Shown here: in pieces, positions 6,442-15,240 of the stretch
Layout of the letters: each line of letters opens with the position of its first letter
Position numbering within the stretch: position 1 is the stretch's first letter
Assembly (NCBI GenBank): GCA_017437945.1
Contig: JAFRWP010000011.1
Coordinates: forward strand, 1 to 61,124
DNA length: 61,124 nucleotides
Direction: 5' to 3'
Origin: Candidatus Saccharimonadota bacterium
GTDB taxonomy: Bacteria > Patescibacteriota > Saccharimonadia > Saccharimonadales > Saccharimonadaceae
The notes under the pieces: model-generated
The model's database searches: none
What the model saw: the letters and a program-made list of their open reading frames with translations, nothing else
What the model was told of the DNA's origin: nothing
Position numbers and translations under genes: made by a program

Positions 6442-7137
6442 ATGAGTAAGACGTTAGCCATCGATGCCAGTATAGATATAAATATAGTCGGTAACCTGGG
6501 CCATTATTTGGCACTGTTAAAGCGCGCCGGCTTCAGAATCGTTGATGGTTTCGTCGTACCAGTAAATACTGACATTTCGGATGGGCTCAGCAATGAAGTG
6601 TTGCGCCGTTTTGACGCGCTGGGCGTAAAATCTGTCACTTTGCGCGCTTCCCCGCTCGAGATGAACATTTTCTCGAGTGAAACGATTCGCAACGTGAAAC
6701 GCGATGATCTCGTCGGCACGCTTGATTATTTACAGAATAACTCGATTCGCCGTGGTCATAAGATTGCCGTAGTTATTCAAAAAGACATCAACGCTGAATT
6801 TGCTGGCACCATTCACGCCTATAACCCTGTTACTTTGGACCAAAATGAGATTTTAATTGAGGCAAATCTCTGGATGAACGACACGGTGCTGACCGGCGAG
6901 AACGATTCGGACATGATCCTCGTCAAGAAGAGTACGGGCGCCATGATTCTCGAGAGTGAAGAAGAAGATGAGATTTGTCTGACGCCGGGACAGATTCAGG
7001 AATTATATAGTTTGATTAGGAGAATTGAGAAGACTTTAGGCGAACCAATCACGGTAGATTGGGCCTACGACCATGGCCGACTCTATATTTTGCGTGCAAG
7101 ACCGTTTACGGATAAAACATTTAGGAGGTATCAGTAA
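6442..7137 (+). CDS. Lone PEP/pyruvate-binding (PPDK N-terminal) domain protein
   Basis: A 231-residue protein that matches only the ATP-binding N-terminal domain of pyruvate phosphate dikinase or PEP synthase. Recognisable blocks are the degenerate RASPLEMNIFSSE (usually RSSA..ED..SFAG), VVIQKDINAEFAGTIHAYNP, ILIEAN and the final DWAYDHGRLYILRARPFT. The swivelling phospho-His domain and the PEP-binding barrel are absent, so it cannot carry out the full reaction by itself. It may be a regulator, a phosphotransfer partner or a decaying remnant. It leads an operon with the double Nudix gene, whose ATG overlaps its stop codon. Confidence 0.75.
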   Translation: MSKTLAIDASIDINIVGNLGHYLALLKRAGFRIVDGFVVPVNTDISDGLSNEVLRRFDALGVKSVTLRASPLEMNIFSSETIRNVKRDDLVGTLDYLQNNSIRRGHKIAVVIQKDINAEFAGTIHAYNPVTLDQNEILIEANLWMNDTVLTGENDSDMILVKKSTGAMILESEEEDEICLTPGQIQELYSLIRRIEKTLGEPITVDWAYDHGRLYILRARPFTDKTFRRYQ

Positions 7138-8138
7138 TGCTACATACAACTTTGATGTTGCTTAAGAAAGATGGCAAGATTTTGCTCGGTTTAAAAAAGC
7201 GTGGCTTTGGCCTAGGTAAGCTGAACGGCGTGGGCGGCAAGCTCGAGAAAGATGAAACTATCGACGAATGCGTGGTACGGGAAACTTTTGAGGAGATTGG
7301 CGTACACGTAACCGAGATGGAACATATGGCCGATATCGTATTTGACGACCTTTATTACAAGGGTGTACCAGAGCGCAATATTATGCATGTCTATATCGGC
7401 ACAAAATGGACCGGAAAACCAGCCGAGACAGATGAAATTAAGCCAGAGTGGGTGCCGATTTCGAATATTCCATACAACAAAATGTGGTGCGATGACCCGA
7501 TTTGGCTACCAGAAATCTTGCGTGGCCGCCACATTAACGCCTGGTTCCACTTTAATGAGAAAAATGAGTTTACCGACCACTGGGTAGCGGATATCCCGCA
7601 GAAGTGTATTTCCGATATCAACGATAAACGCGTGGGGCTGAAAGATACCGGCGAAGATCCAGCCAACTTCTCTGTTAAGGAAGGTGCACGAGCGGTGCTA
7701 ATGAATAAGAAGGGCCAAGTTGCGCTCATTCACTCGGTTAACCGTGGCTGGTATAAGCTTCCGGGTGGCGGACGCGAAGATGGTGAGTTGATCCTAGAAA
7801 ACCTGCGCCGCGAAGTGCTTGAGGAAACTGGATATACGGTCAAAAATATTCAGGAGCTAGGCTACGGCGTGAACATTCGCAGTCAATGGCAAATGATTGG
7901 TAAGGCTTACATTTACCTCTGCCAAACGGATAAGTTTGTGGGCAAAGAACAGATGCCGGACGAGATTGAAGACGGCGATACCTTAGAGTGGTTCGATACG
8001 ATCGATGAAGCCCTAGTGGCGCTTCGAAGTGTCGATCTAAAGAAAATTAATTTCTACGGCGCATATTTCTTTACGCAACGCGAAATCGATACGCTTGAAT
8101 ATGTTAAGAAGTTTCTAAAGGAGAAACATGGACGCTAG
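7137..8138 (+). CDS. Tandem Nudix protein (MTH1-like plus second Nudix domain)
   Basis: A 333-residue fusion of two Nudix hydrolase domains. Domain 1 (about 1-150) is MTH1/MutT-like: KRGFGLGKLNGVGGKLEKDE leading into a complete Nudix box with RETFEEIG. Domain 2 (about 175-333) has a second complete box, from LPGGGREDGE to LRREVLEETGY. Both keep the catalytic REXXEE Glu residues. Domain 1 probably cleans oxidised purine nucleotides; the substrate of domain 2 is unknown. ATG 7137 overlaps the previous stop (TAATG) and follows TTAGGAGG. The gene overlaps rarA by 11 bases, so a genome-maintenance operon is likely. Confidence 0.88.
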   Translation: MLHTTLMLLKKDGKILLGLKKRGFGLGKLNGVGGKLEKDETIDECVVRETFEEIGVHVTEMEHMADIVFDDLYYKGVPERNIMHVYIGTKWTGKPAETDEIKPEWVPISNIPYNKMWCDDPIWLPEILRGRHINAWFHFNEKNEFTDHWVADIPQKCISDINDKRVGLKDTGEDPANFSVKEGARAVLMNKKGQVALIHSVNRGWYKLPGGGREDGELILENLRREVLEETGYTVKNIQELGYGVNIRSQWQMIGKAYIYLCQTDKFVGKEQMPDEIEDGDTLEWFDTIDEALVALRSVDLKKINFYGAYFFTQREIDTLEYVKKFLKEKHGR

Positions 8139-9309
8139 AATACCTCTAGCTGAGCGGATGCGACCGCAAAAACTCAGCGAAGTGGTGGGCCAAGATGACA
8201 TTATCGGTGAGGGCAAGATTCTCACGGAGATTGTGCGCAAGCAGGAACCGGTGAATATTATTTTCTGGGGCCCGCCAGGGACCGGTAAGACGACCCTTGC
8301 GCGCATTATTGCGAAGGAGTTCAAGGCAGATTTTATTGAGATCTCGGCTGTGACCTCTGGCAAGAAGGATGTCGAGAAGATTGTCGAACACGCCAAGCAG
8401 AACTGGAATCTGAAGATTCGCACGGTGTTGTTCGTGGATGAGATTCATCGCTTTAATAAGGCGCAGCAAGATGCGTTTTTGCCGCACGTCGAGAGTGGAT
8501 TGATTACATTGATTGGTGCTACGACTGAGAACCCGAGTTTTGAAGTGATTTCCCCGCTACTCTCACGCAGTCGCGTGGTGATTGTGAAGCATTTGTCGAA
8601 AGCAGATATTATAGAGGTGATTAAGCGCGCGCTGAAGGCCGAGAAGGCCACCAAGCGTGTAACGAAGGCCGCGATCGATTATCTGGCAGAGCTCTCGGGT
8701 GGCGATGCCCGTTCGGCGCTGGGCGATTTGGAGTTGGCGCTGAGCTTGTCGCCAAAAGTCGACGTTGACCAGGTACGCGAGGCGGCCGGCCGCAAGGTGC
8801 CGGGCTACGATAAGAAAGGCGATGCGCACTACGATAATATTTCCGCGTTTATTAAATCGATGCGCGGCAGTGATGCCGATGCGGCACTTTATTATCTGGC
8901 ACGCATGCTGAATGCTGGCGAAGATCCAAAGTTTGTGGCGCGCCGCATGGTGATTTTTGCTTCAGAGGATATCGGCTTGGCTGGAAATGGTGCTCTTGGG
9001 CTCGCCCTGAACGCTTTTATGGCGGTTGAGCGCATCGGTATGCCAGAGAGTGGCTTAATCCTAGCACATGTCGTAACGGCGCTCGCGAAGTCAAAGAAAT
9101 CCCGCGTAACGGCGGATGCTTGGTACGAGGCGCAACGTGTCGCTAACCAGACAATGGATCTTCCGGTGCCAATTTGGCTCCGCAATGCTCCGACTAAACT
9201 AATGAAAGATTTAGGATTTGGTGCGGGTCAAAAATGGGAGGCCGGATTCCATCTTGATAAAAACTATCTCCCAGACGAAATTAAAGATACGAAAATACTA
9301 AAAGCGTAA
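8128..9309 (+). CDS. rarA: Replication-associated recombination protein A (AAA+ ATPase)
   Basis: RarA/MgsA (Mgs1/WRNIP1 family) acts at stalled replication forks. The 393-residue length is normal. Visible features are the N-terminal PLAERMRPQ, Walker A GPPGTGKT, Walker [10 protein letters not shown], sensor GATTENPSF, and the C-terminal MgsA tetramerisation part (EDIGLAGN through [11 protein letters not shown]). ATG 8128 is inside the previous gene with AAAGGAGAAAC in front, so translation is coupled to the tandem Nudix protein. It is convergent with the Nudix gene ending at 9311, with no terminator visible between them. Confidence 0.97.
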   Translation: MDARIPLAERMRPQKLSEVVGQDDIIGEGKILTEIVRKQEPVNIIFWGPPGTGKTTLARIIAKEFKADFIEISAVTSGKKDVEKIVEHAKQNWNLKIRTVLFVDEIHRFNKAQQDAFLPHVESGLITLIGATTENPSFEVISPLLSRSRVVIVKHLSKADIIEVIKRALKAEKATKRVTKAAIDYLAELSGGDARSALGDLELALSLSPKVDVDQVREAAGRKVPGYDKKGDAHYDNISAFIKSMRGSDADAALYYLARMLNAGEDPKFVARRMVIFASEDIGLAGNGALGLALNAFMAVERIGMPESGLILAHVVTALAKSKKSRVTADAWYEAQRVANQTMDLPVPIWLRNAPTKLMKDLGFGAGQKWEAGFHLDKNYLPDEIKDTKILKA

Positions 9310-9310
9310 A

Positions 9311-9748
9311 CTAACTTCTTGTCTTAATGGCAACCGCAATAATCTGGTCACCGGCTTTGCCGTATTTCAGATATTTGTTGGCATCCTTAGCTGGAACATA
9401 GATGCGCTCGTAGGTTTGGCCATTATCCGGATCGGGGCGAGATGAGCCGAATTCGGCGACATGCGCGGAATAGCGTAGCTGAGCATACGGTTCACCATCG
9501 CCATGCACCGCCTGATAGCCAAGATATTGGAGTTCGTCGATTTTACAATTCACTTCCTCGTCGACTTCACGATGTAGGGTTTCTTCGCGTGTTTCATTAC
9601 CTTCAGGATGTCCGCCGGCGAGACCATATACCCCGTTTTTATCTTTGCGAAGAAGGATTTCGTTCTTGTCATTAAAAAGAATGCCAGCGACCTGCGTCAC
9701 GCGCATGTTTTTTGGTACTGGACCTTCATGCCAGATATACTCTACCAT
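9311..9748 (-). CDS. Nudix hydrolase
   Basis: A 145-residue single-domain Nudix protein. The box is complete, running from AGGHPEGNET to LHREVDEEVNCKI, so it should hydrolyse a nucleoside diphosphate-linked substrate that cannot be named from sequence. It overlaps the end of the DUF167 gene by 7 bases and is the last member of a minus-strand series gpmI, membrane protein, galU, DUF167, Nudix. Confidence 0.9.
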   Translation of the reverse strand: MVEYIWHEGPVPKNMRVTQVAGILFNDKNEILLRKDKNGVYGLAGGHPEGNETREETLHREVDEEVNCKIDELQYLGYQAVHGDGEPYAQLRYSAHVAEFGSSRPDPDNGQTYERIYVPAKDANKYLKYGKAGDQIIAVAIKTRS

Positions 9749-9960
9749 TCCAACACTTTCTGACGGGATTTTGCGCCCGACACGATGGTTATTTGCGTTT
9801 TCGCGATATGAAATTCATCAGAGATAAGCTCGAGCAAGGCAGCGTTCGCTTCCCCGTCATGTGCGCGCGCATGCAAAAAGGCGACAAACTCACCGTCTTC
9901 TTGCTGTTCAAGACGCGTCTTGCCCTTGGTGCCAGGTTTGACGCGTACGGAAATTCTCAT
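9742..9960 (-). CDS. DUF167/YggU family protein
   Basis: A 72-residue protein with the family pattern MRISVRVKPGTKG, then HARAHDGEANAALLELISDEF and a terminal strand ITIVSGAKSRQKVLEW. The family is small, cytosolic and of unknown biochemical role. Its ATG follows the galU stop codon directly, and its end overlaps the Nudix gene, so the three are co-translated. Confidence 0.9.
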   Translation of the reverse strand: MRISVRVKPGTKGKTRLEQQEDGEFVAFLHARAHDGEANAALLELISDEFHIAKTQITIVSGAKSRQKVLEW

Positions 9961-10797
9961 TTACTCTCCGCAAACTACGTTATTTGCGTGGAGCCAACCT
10001 TCCATGGAGCCGCCATCGAGGTATTGACCATTGATTGGGAGCACGTGGATTTTGCCACCGGCCTTAATGTGGTCGATGATTGGATCGGTAATCAGATATT
10101 CTTGGTCTTGTGGGCCGAAATCGTTTTCGTCGCAATATTTTACGATGCGCTGGAGTAACTCAGCCGACATGATGTACTTAGAAATGTTGATGAGATTGCT
10201 TGGTGCATCTTCTTTCTTTGGCTTTTCGTAAATGCCGGAAAGAAGGCCGTCTTCAACCTTGAGCACACCGTAACGCTCGACGTCTTCGAGTGGGATTTCG
10301 GTGGCAAGCATTGCGGAATCGGTTTCGTCTTCAATTGTTTCCATGAGGCGAACGAGGTCAGAAGAACCATCGGCGTTATAGACAAAGTCATCGCCCATGA
10401 GGATTACGCATGGCTCGTCAATGTTATATTCGCGCACGACCTGAGCAACTGGCTCAGCGCTGCCATAGCGGTTATCAACATCTTTCTGAGCATAGAAATG
10501 AATCGTAAGGCCTTCGCGAGAAGTATCGGTAAGAGAAAGCTTGTCGCTTTTACCGCGCGCGATTAGATAATTATTGAGTTTGGCGTTCTCTTCGTAGTAG
10601 GCCTTAATCTGAGAGAAAGGCTTTTCGTCGATAACGAGATAGACTTCCTTGATGCCAGCTTTGGCGCAATCTTCAACTACATAGTCAACGAGTGGACGGT
10701 TGCCAATTGGAAGCATGGCCTTTTCGATTACCTTGGTAATCGGTAAACGGCGGGTGCCCCAGCCAGCTACAGGAATAATTGCTTTATTGATTTGCAT
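9961..10797 (-). CDS. galU: UTP-glucose-1-phosphate uridylyltransferase
   Basis: It makes UDP-glucose from UTP and glucose-1-phosphate for glycolipid and surface polysaccharide synthesis. The 278-residue length fits bacterial GalU. The nucleotide-binding motif near the start is AGWGTRRLPITKVIEKAMLP (GalU usually has AGLGTRFLPATK), followed by VILMGDDFVYN, a metal-site region, and DPIIDHI near the end. An extended -10 (TGA-TAAAAT, 10828-10833) lies right after the upstream gene's stop, with a leader of about 24 bases and only a weak Shine-Dalgarno. Confidence 0.93.
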   Translation of the reverse strand: MQINKAIIPVAGWGTRRLPITKVIEKAMLPIGNRPLVDYVVEDCAKAGIKEVYLVIDEKPFSQIKAYYEENAKLNNYLIARGKSDKLSLTDTSREGLTIHFYAQKDVDNRYGSAEPVAQVVREYNIDEPCVILMGDDFVYNADGSSDLVRLMETIEDETDSAMLATEIPLEDVERYGVLKVEDGLLSGIYEKPKKEDAPSNLINISKYIMSAELLQRIVKYCDENDFGPQDQEYLITDPIIDHIKAGGKIHVLPINGQYLDGGSMEGWLHANNVVCGE

Positions 10798-10833
10798 AGA
10801 AAAAATTCCGTAATTTCTTAGTTTGGTATTTTA

Positions 10834-11505
10834 TCATTTCTTGAGACTCTTCGCAAGGAAGTAGGCATGGAAGGCTGAGTGGTAAGCGAGGTAGCCGCAG
10901 GTGATGGAAATCAAAATCGCATCCTGGGCGACACTGCGCGAGCATAAGAAAGTAATTCCGAACGAAACGAGCGGAATGAGAGCGAGTGGGACGGCAATAT
11001 CGGCCATGACTTTGCCACGCGACCACTCGTCTTTGTAGCGGTAAATCAGCGCCACCTTCTCCTTGATGAGGAATAGCGCGATAGCGGTGATAGCCATCAT
11101 TGAGAAGCTAGAGCCCATCGCGACACTACAACCGACTGCGATGGCGGTAATTATGCCGCCCAGCAAATCAAGCGTAAAAGGCCCACCGAATGAGAGACTT
11201 TTCTCTTCGCTATGCTTCGAGACGTGATCGTTAATGATTGAGAAAGCGAAACCGAAAATCATCATCACGATGGCCGAAATCATCATTACGCCCATTGGGC
11301 CAGTCAGATCGGTTTCTGCTTCAATAGTTGGCCGGGCGCAAACTAAAATGGCGACCAGCGAAATGATGATGCCGGCCGGGATGGCGCCATGGCGAAGAAT
11401 TGGCACAAAGGCGCTGCTGATATCGTAGAGTTTAATGCCGCAATAGACGGCAAAAATCATGGCGATTGATGCAATTAATGTAAAAATCACCAAATTTGGA
11501 TTCAT
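10834..11505 (-). CDS. Polytopic membrane protein of unknown function
   Basis: A 223-residue protein with about six or seven membrane segments (about residues 5-25, 40-58, 72-95, 107-128, 130-147, 168-187 and 192-212). I recognise no transporter signature. Polar positions include HGAIPAG and a conserved-looking GGIITAIAVGCSVAMG segment. The start is supported by GAGGAGGAATAATG, where the ATG overlaps the gpmI stop. It sits between gpmI and galU, suggesting co-expression with carbohydrate metabolism. Confidence 0.75.
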   Translation of the reverse strand: MNPNLVIFTLIASIAMIFAVYCGIKLYDISSAFVPILRHGAIPAGIIISLVAILVCARPTIEAETDLTGPMGVMMISAIVMMIFGFAFSIINDHVSKHSEEKSLSFGGPFTLDLLGGIITAIAVGCSVAMGSSFSMMAITAIALFLIKEKVALIYRYKDEWSRGKVMADIAVPLALIPLVSFGITFLCSRSVAQDAILISITCGYLAYHSAFHAYFLAKSLKK

Positions 11506-13082
11506 TATTCCTCCTCAATAATTGGCGGCAGCCACGATTCGTGCGGTTCCTGACCAAGCAGAATTGCGATAGTCGAGGCGAGATTCGCTAGCCCGCGATC
11601 ACCAAGGCTGAGACGATATTTATTGGCATTCTCGGTGTCATCAACAAAAATACAAGGGACGCGATTAGTCGTATGGGCGGTTTTTGGTGCGCCGTTTTCG
11701 TCGATTAATTCCTCAGCGTTGCCGTGGTCAGCGGTGATAACTGTGACACCACCGAGCTTATTGACGGCGTCGATGATACGCTTCAGCGATATATCGATAG
11801 ATTCCATAGCGGTAATAGTTGGCTCTAATTCACCAAAGTGACCAACCATATCGCCGCCCGGGTAATTGACGCGGAGGAAATCGTATTGTTCAGACTCGAT
11901 AGCTTCGACAAGTTTATCTGTAATTTCGGCGCACTTCATCCATGGGCGGGTATTGAATGGCTCAGTGTAGGATGGAACTTCGACATCTACTTCCCCATCT
12001 GGAACATGATAGCTATTACCGTTAAAGTAATAGGTGATGTGACCGAATTTAACGGTCTCGGAAATGGCATATTGTTTGATACCTTTGGCTGCCAGATACT
12101 CAGTTAAAGTCATGCCAAATACCGGAGTACCTACGAGTACGTGAGCTGGTATGTGAAGATCCTCGTCATATTCGTTCATTCCGGCGAAATAGACATCTGG
12201 GCGACGGATGCGGTCGAATTTATCAAAATCATCAAAAGTGAACGCCTTCGACATCTCAATGGCACGATCGGCGCGGAAGTCGATATAGATAACCGCGTCA
12301 CCATCGTTGATGGTGCCAATTGGCTGACCGTCTTTAGCGATAACAAATGGTGGCAGATATTGATCCTGGACGCTTGGATCTTCGCGACGATAAGTCTCGA
12401 CGGCCTCGGTAGCATTCTCAAATTGGCGACCTTCACCAAGCACGCAGGTATGCCAGCCCTTTTCAATCATACCCCAGTCGTTTTCATAGCGATCACAGGA
12501 GATAACCATGCGGCCACCGCCAGAGGCGATTTTGTAGTCCGGGTCACCGAGGTTATGAATATAATCTTCGAGACGATGAATGAATTTTGGTTCGCTCTGA
12601 GGTGGAACATCGCGGCCATCGGTCCAAATATGGATACGGACGCGTTCGACGCCTTCTTCATGGGCTTGAGCAAGCATTTTTTCAAGATGAGCTATGTTGG
12701 AATGAACATTGCCATCGCTGAAAATACCCATGAAATGAAGCGTGGAATTACGTTCGTGAATGCGAGAAATAATATCTTTCCAAGTGTCAGTGTTGAAGAT
12801 TTCGCCAGTCGCAACATTGTTTTCGACGGCGGCAGAACGCTGGAGGACAATCTGTCCAGCTCCCATAGCATTATGACCAACTTCGGAATTGCCCATATCG
12901 TCTTTTGGCACGCCGACATACTCACCGGCAGCACCAAGTTTGGCGGTCGGGTATTTTTCCATTAAATAGTTTAAGGTTTCGAGGTGTGCCTGTTTGACGG
13001 CGTTACCCTCAGTTTGATCACGCAAGCCAACTCCGTCCATCACGACGAGGACGACGGGCCCACTAAAATTCAACTTGCTCAT
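11505..13082 (-). CDS. gpmI: 2,3-bisphosphoglycerate-independent phosphoglycerate mutase
   Basis: It interconverts 3- and 2-phosphoglycerate in glycolysis using two Mn ions. The 525-residue product has the alkaline-phosphatase-like metal motifs VVMDGVG at the start, the phosphoserine loop NSEVGHNAMGAGQI, GRDVPP, FRADRAIEMSKA and ITADHGNAEE. The frame is open to 13238, but ATG 13082 gives the normal N-terminus, and a TATAAT at 13089-13094 ends 6 bases before it, so the longer start is rejected. Its promoter lies within the last codons of the upstream gene. Confidence 0.96.
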   Translation of the reverse strand: MSKLNFSGPVVLVVMDGVGLRDQTEGNAVKQAHLETLNYLMEKYPTAKLGAAGEYVGVPKDDMGNSEVGHNAMGAGQIVLQRSAAVENNVATGEIFNTDTWKDIISRIHERNSTLHFMGIFSDGNVHSNIAHLEKMLAQAHEEGVERVRIHIWTDGRDVPPQSEPKFIHRLEDYIHNLGDPDYKIASGGGRMVISCDRYENDWGMIEKGWHTCVLGEGRQFENATEAVETYRREDPSVQDQYLPPFVIAKDGQPIGTINDGDAVIYIDFRADRAIEMSKAFTFDDFDKFDRIRRPDVYFAGMNEYDEDLHIPAHVLVGTPVFGMTLTEYLAAKGIKQYAISETVKFGHITYYFNGNSYHVPDGEVDVEVPSYTEPFNTRPWMKCAEITDKLVEAIESEQYDFLRVNYPGGDMVGHFGELEPTITAMESIDISLKRIIDAVNKLGGVTVITADHGNAEELIDENGAPKTAHTTNRVPCIFVDDTENANKYRLSLGDRGLANLASTIAILLGQEPHESWLPPIIEEE

Positions 13083-13088
13083 GCTTTT

Positions 13089-13094
13089 ATTATA
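13089..13094 (-). promoter_or_regulatory. -10 box abutting gpmI
   Basis: TATAAT on the minus strand ends 6 bases before the gpmI ATG at 13082, which is leaderless spacing. Confidence 0.65.
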
Positions 13095-14376
13095 AGATGG
13101 TTCCACCCCATTCGACAAGCGTAAAGCCCTTGCGAATTGGCGTCTCAGGAAGAATCTGGGTTTTAACTTCAATCGGCTCTTCGAGTGCCTTGAGCTCCAT
13201 GTTAATGCGGATGACCGTGGTTGGAGCCGGCGTGACATTTAGTGGCATATTCTTGGAGATTTCAGCTGCGCTAGCGAAGTAAATATAGTTGTAAGCGTTC
13301 TTTTTGAGCTGTGGGAGCCAGTAGATGATAAACTCTTGCGCTTCGCGTTCGGTTAGGCCGAGCTGGGCGAGTTTCTCTTCGAGGAATTTCTCCGAATCGC
13401 TGCCTTTGACGACAAAACCTACACTACGAATACCCTTAGTGGAGGTATATTCGGTTTCGTAGTAGAGCGAGTAGAGCTTGCGACCGGTCGTACGGTCAAC
13501 GAGTGAGCCGTCCGGATTCGCAGTGACACGCCAAGCATCAGAGTATTTTGGATAGGAGACGGTGAGCTTTTCCGGCGCGCCAAGTTTAACGTCGACGTCG
13601 GTAGTTGAGGTTGGATAGAGATAAATGACCGGTTTCTTTTCGACATAAGGATCGCAGACTTCAGATGAAGTTTCGTCATACATGATGTCGCCAACGCTGT
13701 CGATAGGCGCATCCTTATCCATTTGGACTAGATAGATGCTCATGTCGTCTGCGCAGACGCCACAAGAGTATTTAGTCTGGACGTTAGCGTAACCAACATT
13801 TCCTTTGCGACTAGAGATATAAACACGGCCAAGCGGCGAGCAAGTATCATTGTGGATTACAAGAACTGCGACTTTGTGTTCTTGGAAAAAAGAACCGCCA
13901 TAGAGCGAATTAGCCCGCTTGAATAGCTCAATAAATTCCCGCTCACTAGTGAGGATTTTACCTTGGAAATCTTCCTCGTCACCAACGATAGCATTCAGCT
14001 TGATGCAGCGTGAGCTGGTCTGTTCATCTACTTCGCCGTCTACGCTCGAATAGCAATCCCTAACAGGGGCATAAATAGGCTCGTCAAGCACTTCTTCTTC
14101 GTCTTCGTCTTCATAGTCGTAATGGAGCGAGGAGCGCTTAGTAAATTTGGCATAAAATACGCCATCTTCTCCGATTTGGCCATAGATATACTCAGGATCT
14201 TCTTGCTGGCTAGTGCCACCACCGGAATTGCTGCCGCGATGCTTCTTGAAGTAAATCGCGGTCGGAACAGCTATGATTACCGCTAGAGTAATAATAATCA
14301 AAAATATAAAAAGACCGAAACTGCGCCTAGTAATGACAATAGTGTCGCTCTTGGTCTTTTTCTCCTTATTGGCCAT
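13090..14376 (-). CDS. Membrane-anchored extracytoplasmic protein, function unknown
   Basis: A 428-residue protein with a basic N-terminus, a single membrane segment (about residues 19-43) and a large outer part. The outer part has an acidic linker, a middle domain with paired Cys (TSSRCIKL, DTCSPLG, YSCGVCADD) that could form disulfides, and a C-terminal beta-rich domain starting KKPVIYLYPTSTTDVDVKL. I recall this IYLYP-type domain in uncharacterised exported proteins of many bacteria. No enzyme motif is visible. ATG 14376 has AAGGAGATAT and an upstream TATAAT. The DsbA-like protein at 4068 could oxidise its cysteines; this is inference. Confidence 0.8.
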   Translation of the reverse strand: MANKEKKTKSDTIVITRRSFGLFIFLIIITLAVIIAVPTAIYFKKHRGSNSGGGTSQQEDPEYIYGQIGEDGVFYAKFTKRSSLHYDYEDEDEEEVLDEPIYAPVRDCYSSVDGEVDEQTSSRCIKLNAIVGDEEDFQGKILTSEREFIELFKRANSLYGGSFFQEHKVAVLVIHNDTCSPLGRVYISSRKGNVGYANVQTKYSCGVCADDMSIYLVQMDKDAPIDSVGDIMYDETSSEVCDPYVEKKPVIYLYPTSTTDVDVKLGAPEKLTVSYPKYSDAWRVTANPDGSLVDRTTGRKLYSLYYETEYTSTKGIRSVGFVVKGSDSEKFLEEKLAQLGLTEREAQEFIIYWLPQLKKNAYNYIYFASAAEISKNMPLNVTPAPTTVIRINMELKALEEPIEVKTQILPETPIRKGFTLVEWGGTIL

Positions 14377-14469
14377 ATATCTCCTTGTAGTCCTTATGAT
14401 TAAATTATATCACTACTTGGATGGCGGTAAAAAAGTGTTGTTGGTATTGACTTTTTTCGCAAAGTGTGG

Positions 14470-14475
14470 TATAAT
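14470..14475 (+). promoter_or_regulatory. -10 box before tsaC
   Basis: TGG-TATAAT ends 9 bases before ATG 14485, predicting a leader of only 2-3 bases. Confidence 0.6.
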
Positions 14476-14484
14476 GAAAGTATT

Positions 14485-15075
14485 ATGAAGTATGTATCCG
14501 AGGATGACAGACAGATAGCCGTTGAAGCCCTGAATAAGGGTGCTATTTTGGGCGTCCCGACCGAGACCGTTTATGGTTTAGCCGTAAAGGCCGACAATAC
14601 TGAAGCTATTAATAAGCTTTTGAACCTCAAGGAGCGTCCGCTTGGTAGCGGCAAAGTCCTCACGATGATGGTGGCCGACGTAGATGAAATGTTCAAATAC
14701 GCCAAGATGAATCGTCGCATGACCAATTTTGCACGCCATTACTTCCCTGGCGAATTAACGATGATTTTACCAAAGAGTGAGACGTTCTCGCATCCATATT
14801 TCGACAAAGTTCAAACGATTGGTATTCGCATTCCACAGCATAAATACATGCTTGATTTACTCCGTGAGACCGGTCCGCTTCTAGTGACGAGCGCCAACCC
14901 ACGCGGCGAAAGACCATGTTTTACTGGTAAGGAAGTTGCAAAACGCATGCCGAGCGTCGATATGGTAGTCGACAGCAAGGCTGGCGGTAGCATCCCATCG
15001 ACAATTATTGATTTTACGCAAGACGATCCGTATCCGGTTCGCCAAGGCGGACTTTTAATCGTCCGTTACGCCTAA
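14485..15075 (+). CDS. tsaC: Threonylcarbamoyl-AMP synthase (Sua5/YrdC/TsaC)
   Basis: It makes threonylcarbamoyl-AMP from Thr, bicarbonate and ATP for the t6A37 tRNA modification. The 196-residue YrdC domain shows the lead-in GAILGVPTETVYGLAVKA, the KERPLGSGK basic loop, FPGELTMIL, IGIRIPQH and LLVTSANPRGE. The frame extends to 14464, but that start overlaps the -10 box, so ATG 14485 is chosen. The partner genes tsaB, tsaD and tsaE are not in this window. Confidence 0.95.
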   Translation: MKYVSEDDRQIAVEALNKGAILGVPTETVYGLAVKADNTEAINKLLNLKERPLGSGKVLTMMVADVDEMFKYAKMNRRMTNFARHYFPGELTMILPKSETFSHPYFDKVQTIGIRIPQHKYMLDLLRETGPLLVTSANPRGERPCFTGKEVAKRMPSVDMVVDSKAGGSIPSTIIDFTQDDPYPVRQGGLLIVRYA

Positions 15076-15107
15076 TAAAAATACGCCAGCGTCCTGGCGT
15101 ATTTTTT
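15076..15107. terminator. Bidirectional terminator (tsaC and the RNA at 15114-15234)
   Basis: A perfect 9-bp stem ATACGCCAG (15081-15089) / CTGGCGTAT (15094-15102) with AAAA before and TTTTT after, suitable for both strands. Confidence 0.85.
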
Positions 15108-15234
15108 GTTTTTGCTGTTACGCGCCCACCCTTGGGGCACAAATAGGTTTGTTTTAATCCGCTGTTTATTTTTGTTTCTAGTCTCCACACTTTCCACTTG
15201 TAATCAGTGGAACCCCTGTGAAGCGTACCAGCTT
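15077..15234 (-). ncRNA. Candidate structured RNA, about 155 nt
   Basis: The 229 bases between tsaC and obgE hold a minus-strand promoter (15241-15269), a predicted RNA and a strong terminator. The RNA is closed by a 10-bp stem with one mismatch (15223-15232 with 15114-15123). Inside is a two-part hairpin (15183-15223): 7 bp CTTCACA/TGTGGAG, an internal loop, then 7 bp TTCCACT/AGTGGAA around a 7-base loop. Smaller hairpins follow (CAAA-CCTA-TTTG; GCCC..GGGC). The closed end pairing recalls housekeeping RNAs such as 6S, but I cannot assign a family. The TTG-started frame in it is not credible. Confidence 0.55.
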
Positions 15235-15240
15235 GTTTAT

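Noticed and set aside
12141-12965. Long plus-strand open frame (274 codons) opposite gpmI
   Set aside because: It lies wholly antisense to the well-supported gpmI gene, and its product resembles no family. The frame is open only because of the codon pattern of the real gene.
13083-13238. 52-codon N-terminal extension of gpmI
   Set aside because: The extension is Arg/Ser-rich, overlaps the upstream gene in another frame, and is separated from the canonical start by a TATAAT box.
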